A DNA stretch of 64,000 nucleotides, from assembly GCF_027409185.1 (NCBI RefSeq), contig NC_084465.1, positions 26,081,864 to 26,145,863 on the forward strand, in the 5' to 3' direction. The stretch's first letter is position 1. The number at the start of each line of letters is the position of its first letter. A program made the position numbers and the translations under genes. The DNA comes from Cynocephalus volans. Taxonomy: Eukaryota; Chordata; Mammalia; Dermoptera; Cynocephalidae. Below, piece after piece: positions 41,344 through 53,569 of this stretch. The notes beneath the pieces were generated by a model. The model was not told where the DNA came from, did not search any database, and saw only the letters and a list, made by a program, of their open reading frames with translations.

Positions 41344-43243
41344 CTAGAGAATATTAACCACAGACATGACCTTAGAAGCAAAACCTGGACACCGTTTCCT
41401 GTTGTTTTCTGCTCCTGTTAGTCTCTGCACGTAAGAAATTAATGCAACAATCAATAATCTCTTTGACAATCCAGAAACTAATAAATAATATACTGACCCA
41501 CATCCCCAGAATGAGGAGGTGATAAAATGGCTTTATTTCCTTTGAGGAAATGTTATCTAAATAATAATTAAGAGGTGTACCTGCTCCTAGCAGGAAGCTT
41601 CTCATTAAGGTTACCTTTCCTTTAGCTAATAAGTATTTGTCAAATAATACCTGCTGCCCATAAAGCATTGACTTTTAAAACTTGTCTGTTTCCGTTTTTC
41701 AGAAATAAGTAAAGAAAAAACAGTGGAATAATTAATTTGGTGCTTGTAAAAGGAATCAAATTCACATCTAGGTAGACCTAGAGTTTTGGAGGATTTTTTT
41801 GCCAACTGAAAACATATCAAGGATCTGTCTCCCAACCCTATTTGTGTGGCTCAAACTTGGAGCATGACTAGGGACAATTGAGACCCAGACAAATCATAGT
41901 ATACTTCTCTTTATACACACACACGCACACACACACACACATACGCAATATTGGGAATAAAGAATATCAAAGACAGGTTGGCAGCAAAGAGAAATCTCAA
42001 AACAAGCAAACATATCCTCAGAGAAGGGTTTGGGTAGCAGAGCAGGATTCTTATAGCCTTTTCTTTGTTGACAGAGTTTCCTCCTCTATCCCTTTCTCCA
42101 AGTAGGCTGACCTCTCAAGTAACTGGCCTGTCCAACTGTGCAGTGGGGAAGGAATCGGTACAATGAGCAATATACAGGGACCAGAATCCAGTCTTCTGAA
42201 ACCAAGCCCGATGCAATTTCCAGTGAACTCTAATGGAATACATAAGTGATAGAATGAGAGTTCTTTAAGGCTCTTCTGCCCCTGAGTATCCATCTGTCAC
42301 AAACACTCTGAAAATTCTTCTGTTGAGTCTCATTACTTTTGGTTAATGCATGAATTCCCAGGAGTCCTCCTTTAAAAGAGGAAGGCGCTAGGAAAAATAA
42401 TACATTAGGCTAATATTTCCTGGTGTGTGTTCTAAGGAATATAGTCCTTTGAGTGGCTGAGCAAAAAAAAAAAGGGGGGGGGGATTGACGATTTAAAAAA
42501 TTGGGTACATGCTGCGACCTAGACCCCCTCTGATAGATTTATAATGCACACTAATTTAGTCAAACCTCCTAGAAATCCTACAGTTTGTTTAACCCTCTGA
42601 TTCCCAAATTTATTTGACCACCCACTTTTTTTGGACCAATTTTATTTGACTGCTTCATTAGTTCCCTGGAATGCTCTTCAAAAAATACTGCCTAAAGCCC
42701 TTTATAGAATTGTGGAAACGAAGTACTTCAGATCAATAATGAGTCCCACAAAGCCATGAGAGGAGGAGTTGAGCTGCAACCTACAGCCCTGGCCATTCCA
42801 CTTCATTCGGTTCCACTCCCTAGACACTAAATCTGAAGACAGGGGGGACAAGGGCTGACATGGAGGTCAAAGCCCAGAAAGGTAGGAAGGAGGTGAGAGA
42901 GTCGCCTTGACACTGAGATGTCCCAAGACAAATGGCCAAACAGCTTTATTTTCCCTGATGTCAGTCACCCCCACATTCTGATCATTGGAGGGAAAAACAC
43001 ATAAGGACAGAGAGAAATAGGGCCATGTGTACTCAGTTTTTACTTTTGCTTTTTCCTTTAAATGTTATTCATCTCTTTTTTGATCACCTGCTACTATTTT
43101 TTCCACTATCCCCATCCCCCCAATACAAGAGAACGTCTCTGAAAACACTGAACACTTATGCCCATTATTCTGTAACAACCAACTGAAAGACTCCATGAAT
43201 CAAGTAAGTAAAATTCAAACAAGCACCAGAAAGTGTAACTTAT
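41344..43243. other. CPA2 intron 1
   Basis: Contains the (CA)n tract and an A11G9 run at 42464-42483. No gene or named repeat otherwise. Confidence 0.5.
41914..41943. repeat. (CA)n microsatellite
   Basis: About 14 CA units with one G interruption, CPA2 intron 1. Confidence 0.9.
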
Positions 43244-43315
43244 CCTACAAATGTTTCTCAATAGTAGATATGCCCAAAAAGGGCACCAAAAAAAAAAAAC
43301 CAGGATTAACCTCAT
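43244..43315 (-). pseudogene. CPA2: CPA2 pseudogene exon 1 (frameshift, stop, lost donor)
   Basis: ATG at 43313-43315 begins MRLIL as in human CPA2. A run of 12 T preceded by G replaces the two Phe codons, adding 7 nt. In the restored frame GALFGHIY follows, then TGA in place of the Leu codon before ETFVG. The donor is GG|ataagt where gtaagt is expected. Confidence 0.9.
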
Positions 43316-43360
43316 GGTCAAGGATTTTTCCAGAGTCTAGAATTCAGAGTCCTTCCTGAA

Positions 43361-43369
43361 CTTTATAGG
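43361..43369 (-). promoter_or_regulatory. CPA2: TATA box of CPA2 remnant
   Basis: Minus-strand CCTATAAAG, about 46 bp upstream of the ancestral ATG, the same spacing as in CPA4. The core promoter may therefore still fire even though the transcript cannot be translated. Confidence 0.55.
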
Positions 43370-45711
43370 GACAGCAGCTGAGGCTGACCCGCTGGCCCTC
43401 TGAGCACTCAAGTGAATTCCCACCTGGATGTGAAATTTTCAAGGTTGTAGACACCCACCTGTATGATATCACCAATGTGTACATTTTCCATTCCTTTGAA
43501 GAGATGAAAACCTCCATGGAAAGAAAACAAAATTACTAGAGCATATCAAGGGCAAATCAAATATTTATGATTTAGAACATAAAGAGCCACTAGCTCTGCC
43601 CAGTGATAGAAGCCAGATTAATACGCCCAGAGGTTAAATCTTTTCTGGGTCTCTGACAAAAATAAGGGCAAAGCATTTATGGTAATTACTCAGGTATCCT
43701 GTCTTTCACATTCCATTAGTTTGCTCATTTGTTTATTTTTATAATGTTTATCCTGAAACACTGCAATCATTCAGTCCACATCTGCTGAATGTCCCTGTAG
43801 ATGTGGGCCCATTCCAGTCTTGACTTTATATTAAAACAAAACAGAAGGCCTTTCAATATTCGATTTTGCACTGTCTCTAAAGCGATCCATCTGCATTTGC
43901 ACCAAATTGATATCCCTGTTTCTGTGCTTCTTTCCAAAATGAAAAAGTGTTTCTGATTGTAACAATAAAGTTGCTTGTTATAGCAAGTTTGGGTTAAAAA
44001 GAAGAGTTTTATTTAGTCAGTAATAATTCCTCCACCCAAAGAAAATCATTTGGTACACATCCTTCCAAATTTTTCTTTCTATGCTTTAGAGTTTTTTCTT
44101 AAACCAAGATTAGACCATATCTCACATAGTTTTTTAAACAAAGTGTTTTTTTAAACAAAGGTGACCTTTCCTTGCCCATAAACATAGATCTGCATTAATA
44201 TGACTTTATTCTTCATTGCATAAAAAGAAAACACACCTATTTATTTTTAGGAATCATATTTTATTGTGATTTAGTCATTCACACACATTATATTCAGCCC
44301 AGCAAGAACCAGCACAAACAGCTGCAAGGAGATTTTCATCTGTCCACTGTGTGTCAAATTCTTCACCTGCACACACGCTTTAAATCCCTGGGTTTGAATT
44401 TTCAAGGACCTGCTTGATGGGGAAAGGTACATATACGTTTCTAGTTAAAGAAATTCCTGGATTAACTTGGCTTTTCATTCTCTTGGGAGTTGGTGAGAGA
44501 AGACAAAAACCAAATGAGAGAGGCCATAATTCACCCTCATGTCCCTAGCACCCATCAAATAAACAGTAGTCCAAAAAATTGAAATGAATGTACTCAGAGA
44601 ATCAATAAAAGCTTCCTGAGAAAGATGAGCCTGAGCTGAGTTTCAGGACAGCTAGGATTTGCTGAGGCAAACGTTAGAAGAGCCTGGATTCCCAGTGGTA
44701 GGGAAACATGAGATAGACAGAGAACTGAGAAAACACATGGCAGATAGCTGGGTTAAGGAGAAAACATGCCCCACTGGAGCGAAGACTTGCCTGGGAGTGG
44801 TGGGGAAGGTAAAATAAGAGAAGGTGTGGCTAGGGGGTGGAGGGCCTCATAATCCAGGCAGAGGAGCTTACACCTGACGAAATGGGGAAATGGAGAGCTG
44901 CGGAGGGTCTCCGAGTGAGTCAGAGATTGCTAAGGGCAGCACTGGAATGATGATCTTGCAGGATGGCGTGCAGTGCAGAGGCCCTCTCAACAGAGAGCCA
45001 AGTAGGAGCCTCCTGGAGAGCTCCAGACTTAAGATGATGCGTTTGGACTTGGTGGTGGCAGAGGGAATATATGAGATGAGCGCAGAAACTTATTTCAGTG
45101 GAAGGCTCACAAGTCTATAGTGAGTAACTGTGCCTGACTGGGTATAGAAGGAAAAGTCAGGAAGAGGGTACTTTCCAGTAGGTGTCAGAGGGGCAGATAG
45201 CCACCCCCAGGGGGTTCCCCACTCAAAGTATCCCCCGCCCAATTGTCACAGTGTGTGAAGTTCTACTTGTGAGAACTTGTTTTGGTTATCTTCCCTACCG
45301 GTCTGCTTTCAAAGAGGAATTTTTGCTGAGAAGCACTACCCAATGAATTGAATCCATTACCAGTGTTAAGGACTTAGAAGGCCTCTTTTCTTCCTGGAGA
45401 GGAGAGTCGGGATGAGCCTGGAGCTGCAGTGGGGGTCCAAGAGAGGCCTTGCTGCCACCTCACTTTTGAGTCCCAAGGAGAGAGAAGACTCAAGGATGAT
45501 GCCTGAGGAAAATGAACATTCCCGGAATAGATGAAAATAGTAATTCAAAAAATAAATAAATATATAAATAGAAGTTGGAGGAGGAGAAAGCACAACCTTA
45601 GTAGGAACTTGTAGGGAAAACTCCAGAAAGCACTGTTGTTTCTGTTTCTGACCATATAAACTGATCCTTTCTACCTGCTCATCATTCTAGAAGCTGGATA
45701 AAATCTGTTTT
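43370..45711. other. Intergenic, upstream of CPA2 remnant
   Basis: No gene recognised. Would have held CPA2's pancreatic enhancer; no binding-site cluster could be assigned by eye. Confidence 0.5.
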
Positions 45712-45890
45712 TTTAAACAGTTGTATTGAGGTATACATGACATATAATAAACTACATATATTTAAAATAAGCAATTTTTGCATGTATTTAAAATGTGCAA
45801 TTTGATAAGCTTTGACATAGGTATGCACCCATGATGAAACCATCACCACAATCAATATCACATATCACATATCCATCATCCCCAATAAAA
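45712..45890. mobile_element. L1 fragment
   Basis: TTGTATTGAGGTATACATGA to GAAACCATCACCACAATCAA is a frequent L1M segment. Orientation not assigned. Confidence 0.6.
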
Positions 45891-46799
45891 TCTGTTTTTG
45901 AGAATCACTCAGAAAATCTCCAGGCGGAAAGAGATCATTGAAGCCCCCTTGCTTTGCAGATGAGGAAATGAGGCCCCAAGAGGGGAACTGACTTACACAA
46001 AGCCCCAGGGCAGCCTGAGGTACAGCAGCACCAGGAGCTCCCTCCCCAGACCCTGGTCCACTGATCCGACACTCCACACCGTCCAATTATCCGTGGTAAT
46101 TCTACTCGGCTCTAGGAAAAGACCATTTTAGACCAAATGCTTCTTTATCAACCTATCCCCAGGGAAGCTGTAATTCAGAAAGAGAAAGATGATAGCTCTC
46201 TTTAGAAAAGTGCTCTAATGGCATGTTACTCCCTGTAAAGATGATATGAGGCATACTTCTTGTTTTTGCCCTTTAACCCCAGAAAGTGAGATAGCCTAAC
46301 AGGAGGGCGAGTAGGACACTGTATGGGACCATAGCAGAAACGACTGCAAAATTACGTCCTTCAAAGAACTTCAAAATCAAAACTCTGAAATGCCTTTGCC
46401 TATAGAAACATGGTTATTCATAATAAAATTAGTTCTACAGCACTATTAATAAACTATTAACGATATGTTTCAGAAAATGATGGATTAAATAGACTGGTGC
46501 TCTGACTGGGAAATACACAAAAATCATGGTGGTGGGGGGTATGGGGGAGATTATGCTCCAAACTTAAATCAGCCAAACTTTAAACAAACTTTTCCATCAC
46601 AGGAAGATGAAGGTTATATCAGATTGCTTGATTCTCCGCAGCACACTAACAAGGCACCTTTAAAACCTTAAGGGATTTCTTTGTTTTGACAAAGGTACCA
46701 TGGTTATGTAAGATACTGACATTAGGGGAAGCTGGGTGAAGGTATATAGGAACACTACATACTACATTGGCAACTTTCCTGTAAATCCAAAATTATTCC

Positions 46800-47700
46800 A
46801 AAAATTATTCCAAAATAGAAAGTTTACTTAAAAATACAAAACCTTCTGGGAAGCCACATGCAAAAACAATGAAAAGACAAATGATGCATGGGGGGAAATA
46901 TTTGCAGCAAGTATTATAAAGGGTTAATATCCTTACTATATAGAGAGCACTTATTAAATTCTATAAGAAAATATCTTGTAGAAAATGGACAATGACAAAA
47001 ATAGGCAGATCTCACATACGCATACACACACACACATAGATATGACCAAACACTTGAACAAAGTTCAACATTTGTAGTAATCAAAGAAATGCTGTTTTTA
47101 AACATGAGGTACCATTTTTTTCATCAATCAGATTAGCAAAGCTGTTGGGGTTTTTTTCTGCTGTGGTTGGTTGCTTTTTTCTTCTTTCTGTTTTTGTTTT
47201 TTTTAAAGTATTTTCCAAAATCAGTGAAGGTTTGGGGAAATGAACACTGGAGGAAGAGTATACACTATTACAGCCCTTCTAAGAGTGGTATTTGGCAATT
47301 CAAATCCTAAAGCTTATAGATAGATATGGACTTCTGTGCCTACCATTCTACTTTTAAAGATTTATTCTAAGGAAGTCATCGCAGATACACACAAAGATTT
47401 ACCTAGTATTTACATTGTTTAAAGCAGTGAAAAATTAGAAAAATCCTAGTGCCTTCTAATTAGCAGTTAGTTAAATCAATCAGAGCGAATCCACATCAAC
47501 CAAAGATAAGGTGATCATTAAAAATGATGTGCATAAGAATACTAAGAAATTTAAAGACATGGAAAGATGCTCACAGAATATTAAATTGTTCTTTTTAAAG
47601 CAGCTATAAAACAAAACATGCATTCAAAACGATGATTATATTGGAGGAAAATACATCAAAAACTTAGCCCAATAATTTGGCTATACAAATTGCCAAAACA
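46800..47700 (+). mobile_element. L1 3' fragments, tandem
   Basis: AAGGGTTAATATCCTTACTA, AAAGAAATGCTGTTTTTAAAC, then GGGGAAATGAACACTGGAGG and AATCCACATCAACCAAAG show ORF2 end and 3' UTR material. A T-rich interruption at 47145-47210 may separate two pieces. Confidence 0.65.
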
Positions 47701-47719
47701 TGTGTGATGAACAATAATT

Positions 47720-47829
47720 TTTTTCTTTTCTTTTTCTTTTTCTTTGGCTGTCCGGTATGGGGATTCGAACCTTTGACCTTGATGACACAACACCACGCTT
47801 CTTACCAACTGAGGTAACTGGCCAGCCCG
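47720..47829 (-). mobile_element. CYN-like tRNA-derived SINE
   Basis: Minus strand: GGGCTGGCCAGTTACCTCAG, TTGGTAAGAAGCGTGGTG, B box GGTTCGAATCCC, then a T/C-rich tail. Flanks GAACAATAATTTT and AGACAGTAATTTT are a diverged target duplication. Confidence 0.85.
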
Positions 47830-48554
47830 CAGACAGTAATTTTAATATTCTCCATTTTACTTATAAATTAAGTAAAAAGAAAGAAAAGAAAGACCAAATT
47901 TCCTACTGAAGTGTTATGGGACCACATGATTGCCAGCAAGTTTCCTTATAGCTCGGTCCTATCCTGGTTTGGTTTCTCTCTTGATACTGCGCTTCTTAGC
48001 CTGCCTTTCCTTTTGACCTGTGAGTTCTTGATTGGGGTTCAACTTAATATTCCATTTTTCCACCTACTCGGTCCTTGGGGTTCCCCAGAGCTTACCACCC
48101 TGGCAGCTCTCTGCTGCCCCCCTCCTGCCACCAGCAGACAACCACCGTGTCAATCCAGTGGGTCCCAATTTGCACTGGGCTCCCACCTTCTCCCAAAGAC
48201 AGCCTTTGCAGTTGCTTGGATCTAAAAGCCCATTACACAAATTCTTTTTTCGTATTAAGTCAGTTGGAAAGAACAAATAGACTCCACAAATCACTTGCTG
48301 TTTGCAACACCAAGCTCGAAAGACTTCACGTACAATAACTATTTGTCTTGCTGCAAGGGAGGTAAACATGTTATGGAAATCTGTTTTTTCACCTTTCTTT
48401 GTTCATCAGTTTCCCATTCACGATAACCCCAGTCCAGATTCATGGATAGATTCCTCAAGTATGGCATTCCTACTGTGTGAGAGGCACTATTAAGTCATAG
48501 AGTACCACAGATGGATAAGACAGTTTTTATTTGCCTTGAGTTCAATATCTAGAC

Positions 48555-49049
48555 CAGTGCTATCCAATGGAAATGACCTTGCCCTGCACTGTCCAATGCT
48601 GGAGCCACCAGCCACATGTGGCTATTGAGCACTTGAAATGTGACAAGTGTGACTGTGGAACTGAATTTTTAAATTTTACTTTAATTAATTCTAACTTCTA
48701 TTTAAAAACTGAAGCAGTGTAAAATATTTTTCCTTTGAACACCCTTTATTGTTTTGGAAGGACAACCAACACTTTGTTGAAAATTTAGCATCAAAATTGA
48801 GATGTGCTGTAAGTGTAAAATACACACCAGATTTCAAAGACTTAATATGGAAGTTAGAATGTAAAATACCTTACTAATAATTTTAATATTTATTACATGT
48901 TGAAATTATAATATTTTGTATTCATTGGGTTAATAATGCATCATTAAAATTAATTGCACCTGTTTCTTTTACATTTTTCTAAATATAGTTACCAGAAATT
49001 TTGAAATTATGTATTTGGCTTGTAGTAAATTTGTATTGGACAGCACTTG
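48555..49049. mobile_element. hAT-like DNA transposon remnant (MITE)
   Basis: Inverted ends CAGTGCTATCCAAT and ATTGGACAGCACTTG; AT-rich interior and the common AGCCACATGTGGCTATTGAG module. Flanks TCTAGACC and TCTGGAGG could be a decayed 8-bp target duplication. No transposase reading frame. Confidence 0.6.
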
Positions 49050-49584
49050 TCTGGAGGGGAAAAAAATAATGTCTAGGCAAACAGTCTCCTAGTATTATAC
49101 ATAATAAGTTCCTGAAAATGTGTAGAAAGGTCTAAAGCATAAAAATTAAACAGCAGACATACCTGATATACCAAGATGAGCTAGGTAATTTTCAAGAGCT
49201 AAAAATATCACAAAATCTTTAATTTAAACCTGTATTAAATAATAACATTTTATCCCAATTGTGAAAGTAATTCATGCTGCTTATTAAGAATTAAAACATT
49301 ACAGAAATAACTTATAATGTTAAGGTATTCCTATAGATGATTCCTAAAGTTATTCCTTTTATACGGTTCAATCTGTATAAAAACATATTGTTATTATTGG
49401 TTATTTTTCTAAGTGTGGGATCATACTGTATTTTGGGGAGAGGTGAATTGTGTTGTACTATATGAATATATTATAATTTATTTAACCAATCCCTTATTTA
49501 TGTTATCCAATTTTTCACCATTTCAAAGTACATTACAAAGAACATTTGTGTGCATATTATTAAATAAAATTTATAGGAGGCCAT

Positions 49585-50079
49585 TGTTCAGACTGAGCTC
49601 CCGCACTAGGCCCCAGAACCAAACCAGAATAGAGTCATTCAGGCTAGGTGCCACATAACCAAACTGAGCTTAGAAACAGGCCAGTTTTCTAAAAAGGAGA
49701 TTCACAGCAACCAATCCAAAGGGGCCCAGTTAACGTGAACCAGCATGTTCATGAAGTCTCCGCTGCTTTAACTCTAGAAGGAAAGTAATTTTTTTTTTTT
49801 TTTTTTTTTGGTGGCTGGCTGGTAAGGGGATCTGAGCCTGTGACTTTGGGGTTATAAGGCTGTGCTCTAACCAATAACCAGCCAGCCCAGGAAGTTAACT
49901 TTGAAATGACCAATCTACTTTTTGTTCTTTTTTTTCTTTCTTCAGCCTTTTTTCCCCTATAAATCCTACTCTTTCTGCTCAGCTCATTGGAGCACCTTTC
50001 TGTTTCTTAGATGGATGTTGCCCGATTCATGAATCGCTAATAAAAGCGAATTAGATCTTTAAATTCAATTTGTTACTCA
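49585..50079 (+). mobile_element. Probable solo LTR interrupted by a SINE
   Basis: Starts TGTTCAGACTGAGCTCCCGC, contains CCCCTATAAATCCTACTCT (TATA-like), and CTAATAAAAGCGAATTAGATC as polyadenylation and U5, ending ACTCA. Family not assigned. Confidence 0.6.
49791..49888 (-). mobile_element. CYN-like tRNA-derived SINE
   Basis: Minus strand: GGGCTGGCTGGTTATTGGTT, AGAGCACAGCCTTATAACCC, 3' CAGATCCCCTTACCAGCCAG and a long A tail. Target duplication AGGAAAGTAATT/AGGAAGTTAACT. Nested in a solo LTR. Confidence 0.85.
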
Positions 50080-50279
50080 AGTGATGGACTAACAGGTACA
50101 AAACTGTGCTATCTATCCTAAGTGAATCATTGTGCAGTACATACATGTATTGAAACAATACACTGCACCCCACAAATATGCACAAGTAAATGGTAAAAAA
50201 ATAATAAACTCAATTTGTTGAAAATTTGTTCTTTGACAAAACCTTTCTATACTTTTTATATTTATAATAAAGTTCTCAT

Positions 50280-50830
50280 AGTAAAAACATGCAAACACTA
50301 CTGAAAAAATACAACACAGGGAAAATGGCTATTATCGTCTCCCTCCCTGTACCAATCTGACTTTGATGGAAATTAACAATGGGGTCTATATTCCATCATA
50401 ATTTTTTGTGTGTATATATTAACCAGCTTATTTTTTTTTTAGCATGTTAGACAGACTATACACACTGTCCAGCTTACTTTTTAACTAAAAAATATTATTT
50501 GGACACCTTTCCATGTCAAAACATATATTTAGGTTACCAATAAATGCTCATCAATAAGAAACAAGTTAAATAAAATGATATAGCTACACAACAGAATACT
50601 GTGCAACCATTAAAAAGAAATGAGACGGATTTTTTTTTTTTTTTTAAAGATGACCAGTAAGGGGATCTTAACCCTTGACTTGGTATTGTCAGCACCACGC
50701 TCTCCCAAGTGAGCCACGGGCCAGCCCAGTGAGATGGATCTTTATGAACTAATATGAAATGATGTCTAAAATATATTTGTAAACAAAAAAAGGCAAGTTG
50801 TGGAATAGCATATGTTACAATTTAACTTTT
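50280..50830 (+). mobile_element. L1 3' fragment, split by SINE
   Basis: CACAACAGAATACTGTGCAA and AACCATTAAAAAGAAATGAG before the SINE, then GATCTTTATGAACTAATATG after it: one L1 interrupted at 50630. Confidence 0.75.
50630..50729 (-). mobile_element. CYN-like tRNA-derived SINE
   Basis: Minus strand: GGGCTGGCCCGTGGCTCACT, TGGGAGAGCGTGGTGCTGAC, GGGTTAAGATCCCCTTACTGG and A tail. Target duplication GAGACGGAT/GAGATGGAT. Splits an L1 3' end that resumes directly after it. Confidence 0.9.
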
Positions 50831-51289
50831 GTAAGAGAAAAAATATTTATACCATTATTGCTGGCTACCCAAATCTATTTATTCCTAAATTGAGACAGCA
50901 AAAGTTAAAGTTTGGATAGTGAATTCAGATAGTGAAAGATATTATGTTTTTGCAATGTATTCAACTCCTAAGTTTCAGATAGCAAATAGCAAGAGTTTGG
51001 TTGTGGAGAAATACACATCGAAATATTTATCTGAATCTATTTTGTTCCTACATTTGGAAAGCAAGAGTTCAGATTATTGCATGTGTTTATGCACAAAAAT
51101 GGTCTGGAAATAATATGCAATAATATGGCTTGAACTGTTAGCAGTAATTATCTTTGGTGGTGGAAATTTCTTTCTACTATAACATAACTGTGTTATCTGA
51201 ACTTCTTACAATGCGCATGGGTGCTTCTAATCAGAAAACAACACAATAAAAATGTCATTTTAAAAAAGCAGATTCTGGGAACCTGGAAA

Positions 51290-52190
51290 ACTAAGCAAAG
51301 ACAAAATGCTGTATTGAATATCCTCAGGTGTATCTATATATTTTTTGTGCGTTGAAAAGAATATTTCTGTTGAACAAATTCTTAGTAATGAAATTGCTGG
51401 GTCACAGAGCATGAATGTTTTTAATATTCCCAGATTGTACTCCAAAGAAATTATACTAATTTTCTCTCCTGCCAACACTGCTTTTAAATGGGCTTGCTTC
51501 TCACATCTTCCCAGTACTGGTATCATAAAAAATTGGATCTATATCAATTTAAAATAAGAAAAATATTTCATTATTTTATTTTGTATTTCTTTATGAAGTT
51601 GAGCGTCTTTTTACATATTTATTGGTTATTTGAAATTCTTCTTCTGTGAACTTCCTATTCGTATATTTTGACCATTTTTATACTAAGTTATTTAGCTTTA
51701 TCTTATTTTTAAAGCTCTTTATGTATTAGGGCAATTAGGGCTTGCCCTAATTTTTTGTCCCAAAATTTTTTCAAGTTTCTCTTTTTACTTTATTTACTGA
51801 GTATTATTTTCTCTCTACAGAATTTTAAACATTTTTATGCTGCCCAAGTATCAGTCTTCTCCTTTAAGACTTCTGGATTTTATTTATATTATGCTTGGAA
51901 AAGTCTTCCCTACTTTTGAGTGAGATTTGGAAACTTTTTACTAGTGCTTTTTTGTAATGCTTTTATGGTTTATTTGGTTTACCTCTCAATTTTGTTCCAT
52001 CTGGAATTATTTTTTATAGAAGGAATTAGTTCACATCACTTTTCAGATATATTCCTCAGGAATATATTTTTCAGCATTTTATACGTGTTCTTTAATTCTA
52101 ATCTTTTTTTTTCCCCACGAATGAACAGAGTCAACAGGCTTTCATCCAAATATGTGATTGATACTAAAATGCACCTCTTCCAGCATGTCT
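51290..52190 (-). mobile_element. L1 3' UTR, antisense
   Basis: ATTGCTGGGTCACAGAGCAT, TACTCCAAAGAAATTATAC and CTCTTTATGTATTAGGGCAA follow the antisense L1M order. No intact reading frame. Confidence 0.65.
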
Positions 52191-53363
52191 AATGATTTCC
52201 AGCTTTGTCTCAGACTGAACTAAGTTTATAAGATCTACTCTTTTTATCAGTAACATCAACACATTCATTTTTCCATGCATAAATGTCAAGGACTAAATAT
52301 TCAAATAGATGTACAAATACCAATGCACACAGAGATTGATGCTGTTGAAACTAAACAATGCAGTCATTTGAAATGTTCATTCATGAGCTCAAGCACAAAA
52401 ATCCAAATTCTGGGAGATTAGCTGTGTCAATGTATAATGTCCAAAAACCTCAGTTATTTGAACATCAAACATATGAGAAGGGGGATTGCCATCTGTTATA
52501 GTAAAATGTGATCAGAGCTACAACAGGGGTGCAAACTGTAAGAACCCAGCTTTCCTGGGAGAGGCATGGAAAATGTTACAGAGGGGGGTGACCTTTGAGG
52601 TTAGTCTTAAAATTGAGGAGGGCTTCAACCTTTGGAGAATTTATTTGAAGATTTGGTACTAGCTTTTCAGGCAGAGGATCCAAGTATGTGAATGTGGCCA
52701 GGCAGGGAGGGGCTCCTTGGGGCCCTAATACCAACTTTCTCTACCCTCCAAGCCTCCCTCCTCAAAGCAGGCCTGGATCTGCTGCCAGCCACTCCATTCT
52801 TTCTGATTATTTGTCCTCATTCACAATAAAAGTACTACTCCCATCCTGCATATGCACCATACACCTTCTCATCTTATCTTCTAATTTGTAATAAAAGGGT
52901 TTTTGTCCTTCAGACAAAAGCAAAGCGAATCACAAGATTTTACACGAGATGGCCGAATTACCTAACTCAGCCCTCTGTTAGTGTGGTGGCCTGTTGTGCC
53001 AGATAGCTCAGAATGTCCCCTCACCTGGAGAAGGTGATCCTCTCCCTTTCGTCAAGGCCTGGAGCCTGCCTTCACAGGGATCACCTTCTGCCACACGTTC
53101 CCAGGTGCACTCTCAGCGTCAAAACCCCTATCACCCTCTCAGTCCCAATACATACAAAAGCATTATTATACCAAAAAAAGTATTTTTTCAATATGATTTA
53201 AAAGCTTAATTCTATTTCCTCTACTCCTTGAGCCCCAAGCCTCTGCACATTTGAAACTAATTAAAAGATTTTTATACCACAATTCCCAGCTTAGCAGCCA
53301 TCAGTATATGTCTCTGAACCTCTTGTGTAACTGAGAAGTGTGTCACATGTTGTAATCTTCAGG

Positions 53364-53560
53364 TAGTGGTGTGCTGGAGCCATCTCAGACAAGCTCACCA
53401 GAGCCCATGTGCTCGTCTACTCTGATGCCACATCCAGCGATGCCACTTTGGTAGCTTGAGATCAGTGACAGTAGGAATATCACAGAAATGAGCAAGTGCT
53501 TCAAAATCAGGGCTGTTAACAATCACAGCCAGTTGTCAAACACTTTCCAACACACCACTG
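53364..53560. mobile_element. MER3-like hAT MITE
   Basis: Ends AGTGGTGTGCTGG and CCAACACACCACTG are inverted repeats; flanking CTTCAGGT/CTTTAAGT fits an 8-bp hAT target duplication. Family name from memory. Confidence 0.6.
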
Positions 53561-53569
53561 CTTTAAGTA

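Larger units (their letters stand above)
25126..43315 (-). pseudogene. CPA2: CPA2 unitary pseudogene (carboxypeptidase A2, all 11 exons, multiply disabled)
   Basis: In other mammals CPA2 is a pancreatic zymogen that trims bulky aromatic C-terminal residues from dietary peptides. Remnant exons in transcript order: 43244-43315, 41262-41343, 40459-40593, 39141-39235, 36900-37001, 34869-34967, 33420-33529, 32221-32315, 30451-30639, 28312-28396, 25126-25312. Identity rests on CPA2-type residues ([28 protein letters not shown], final VRDHLY) and on its place just upstream of CPA4. Lesions: exon 1 has +7 nt in a T run, a TGA and donor GT to AT; exon 2 TAG; exon 3 TGA; exon 4 -1; exon 7 -1; exon 8 +4 (ATCT duplicated) and Arg145-equivalent to Trp; exon 9 TAG and -11; exon 11 -1. 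Exon lengths differ from expectation by exactly these amounts. Exons 5, 6 and 10 remain open. Introns and GT-AG sites show this is the original locus, not a retrocopy. Confidence 0.93.

Noticed and set aside
25126-43315. CPA2 as a functional gene with unusual exons
   Set aside because: Ten stop or frameshift lesions across eight exons plus a lost splice donor cannot be bypassed by a plausible splicing pattern that keeps the zinc site, arginines and catalytic Glu.
25126-43315. CPA2 remnant as a processed retrocopy
   Set aside because: Introns, splice sites, TATA box and syntenic position are all present.
43106-43321. Minus-strand open frame starting in CPA2 exon 1
   Set aside because: It exists only because of the +7 shift and reads through the lost donor into the intron.
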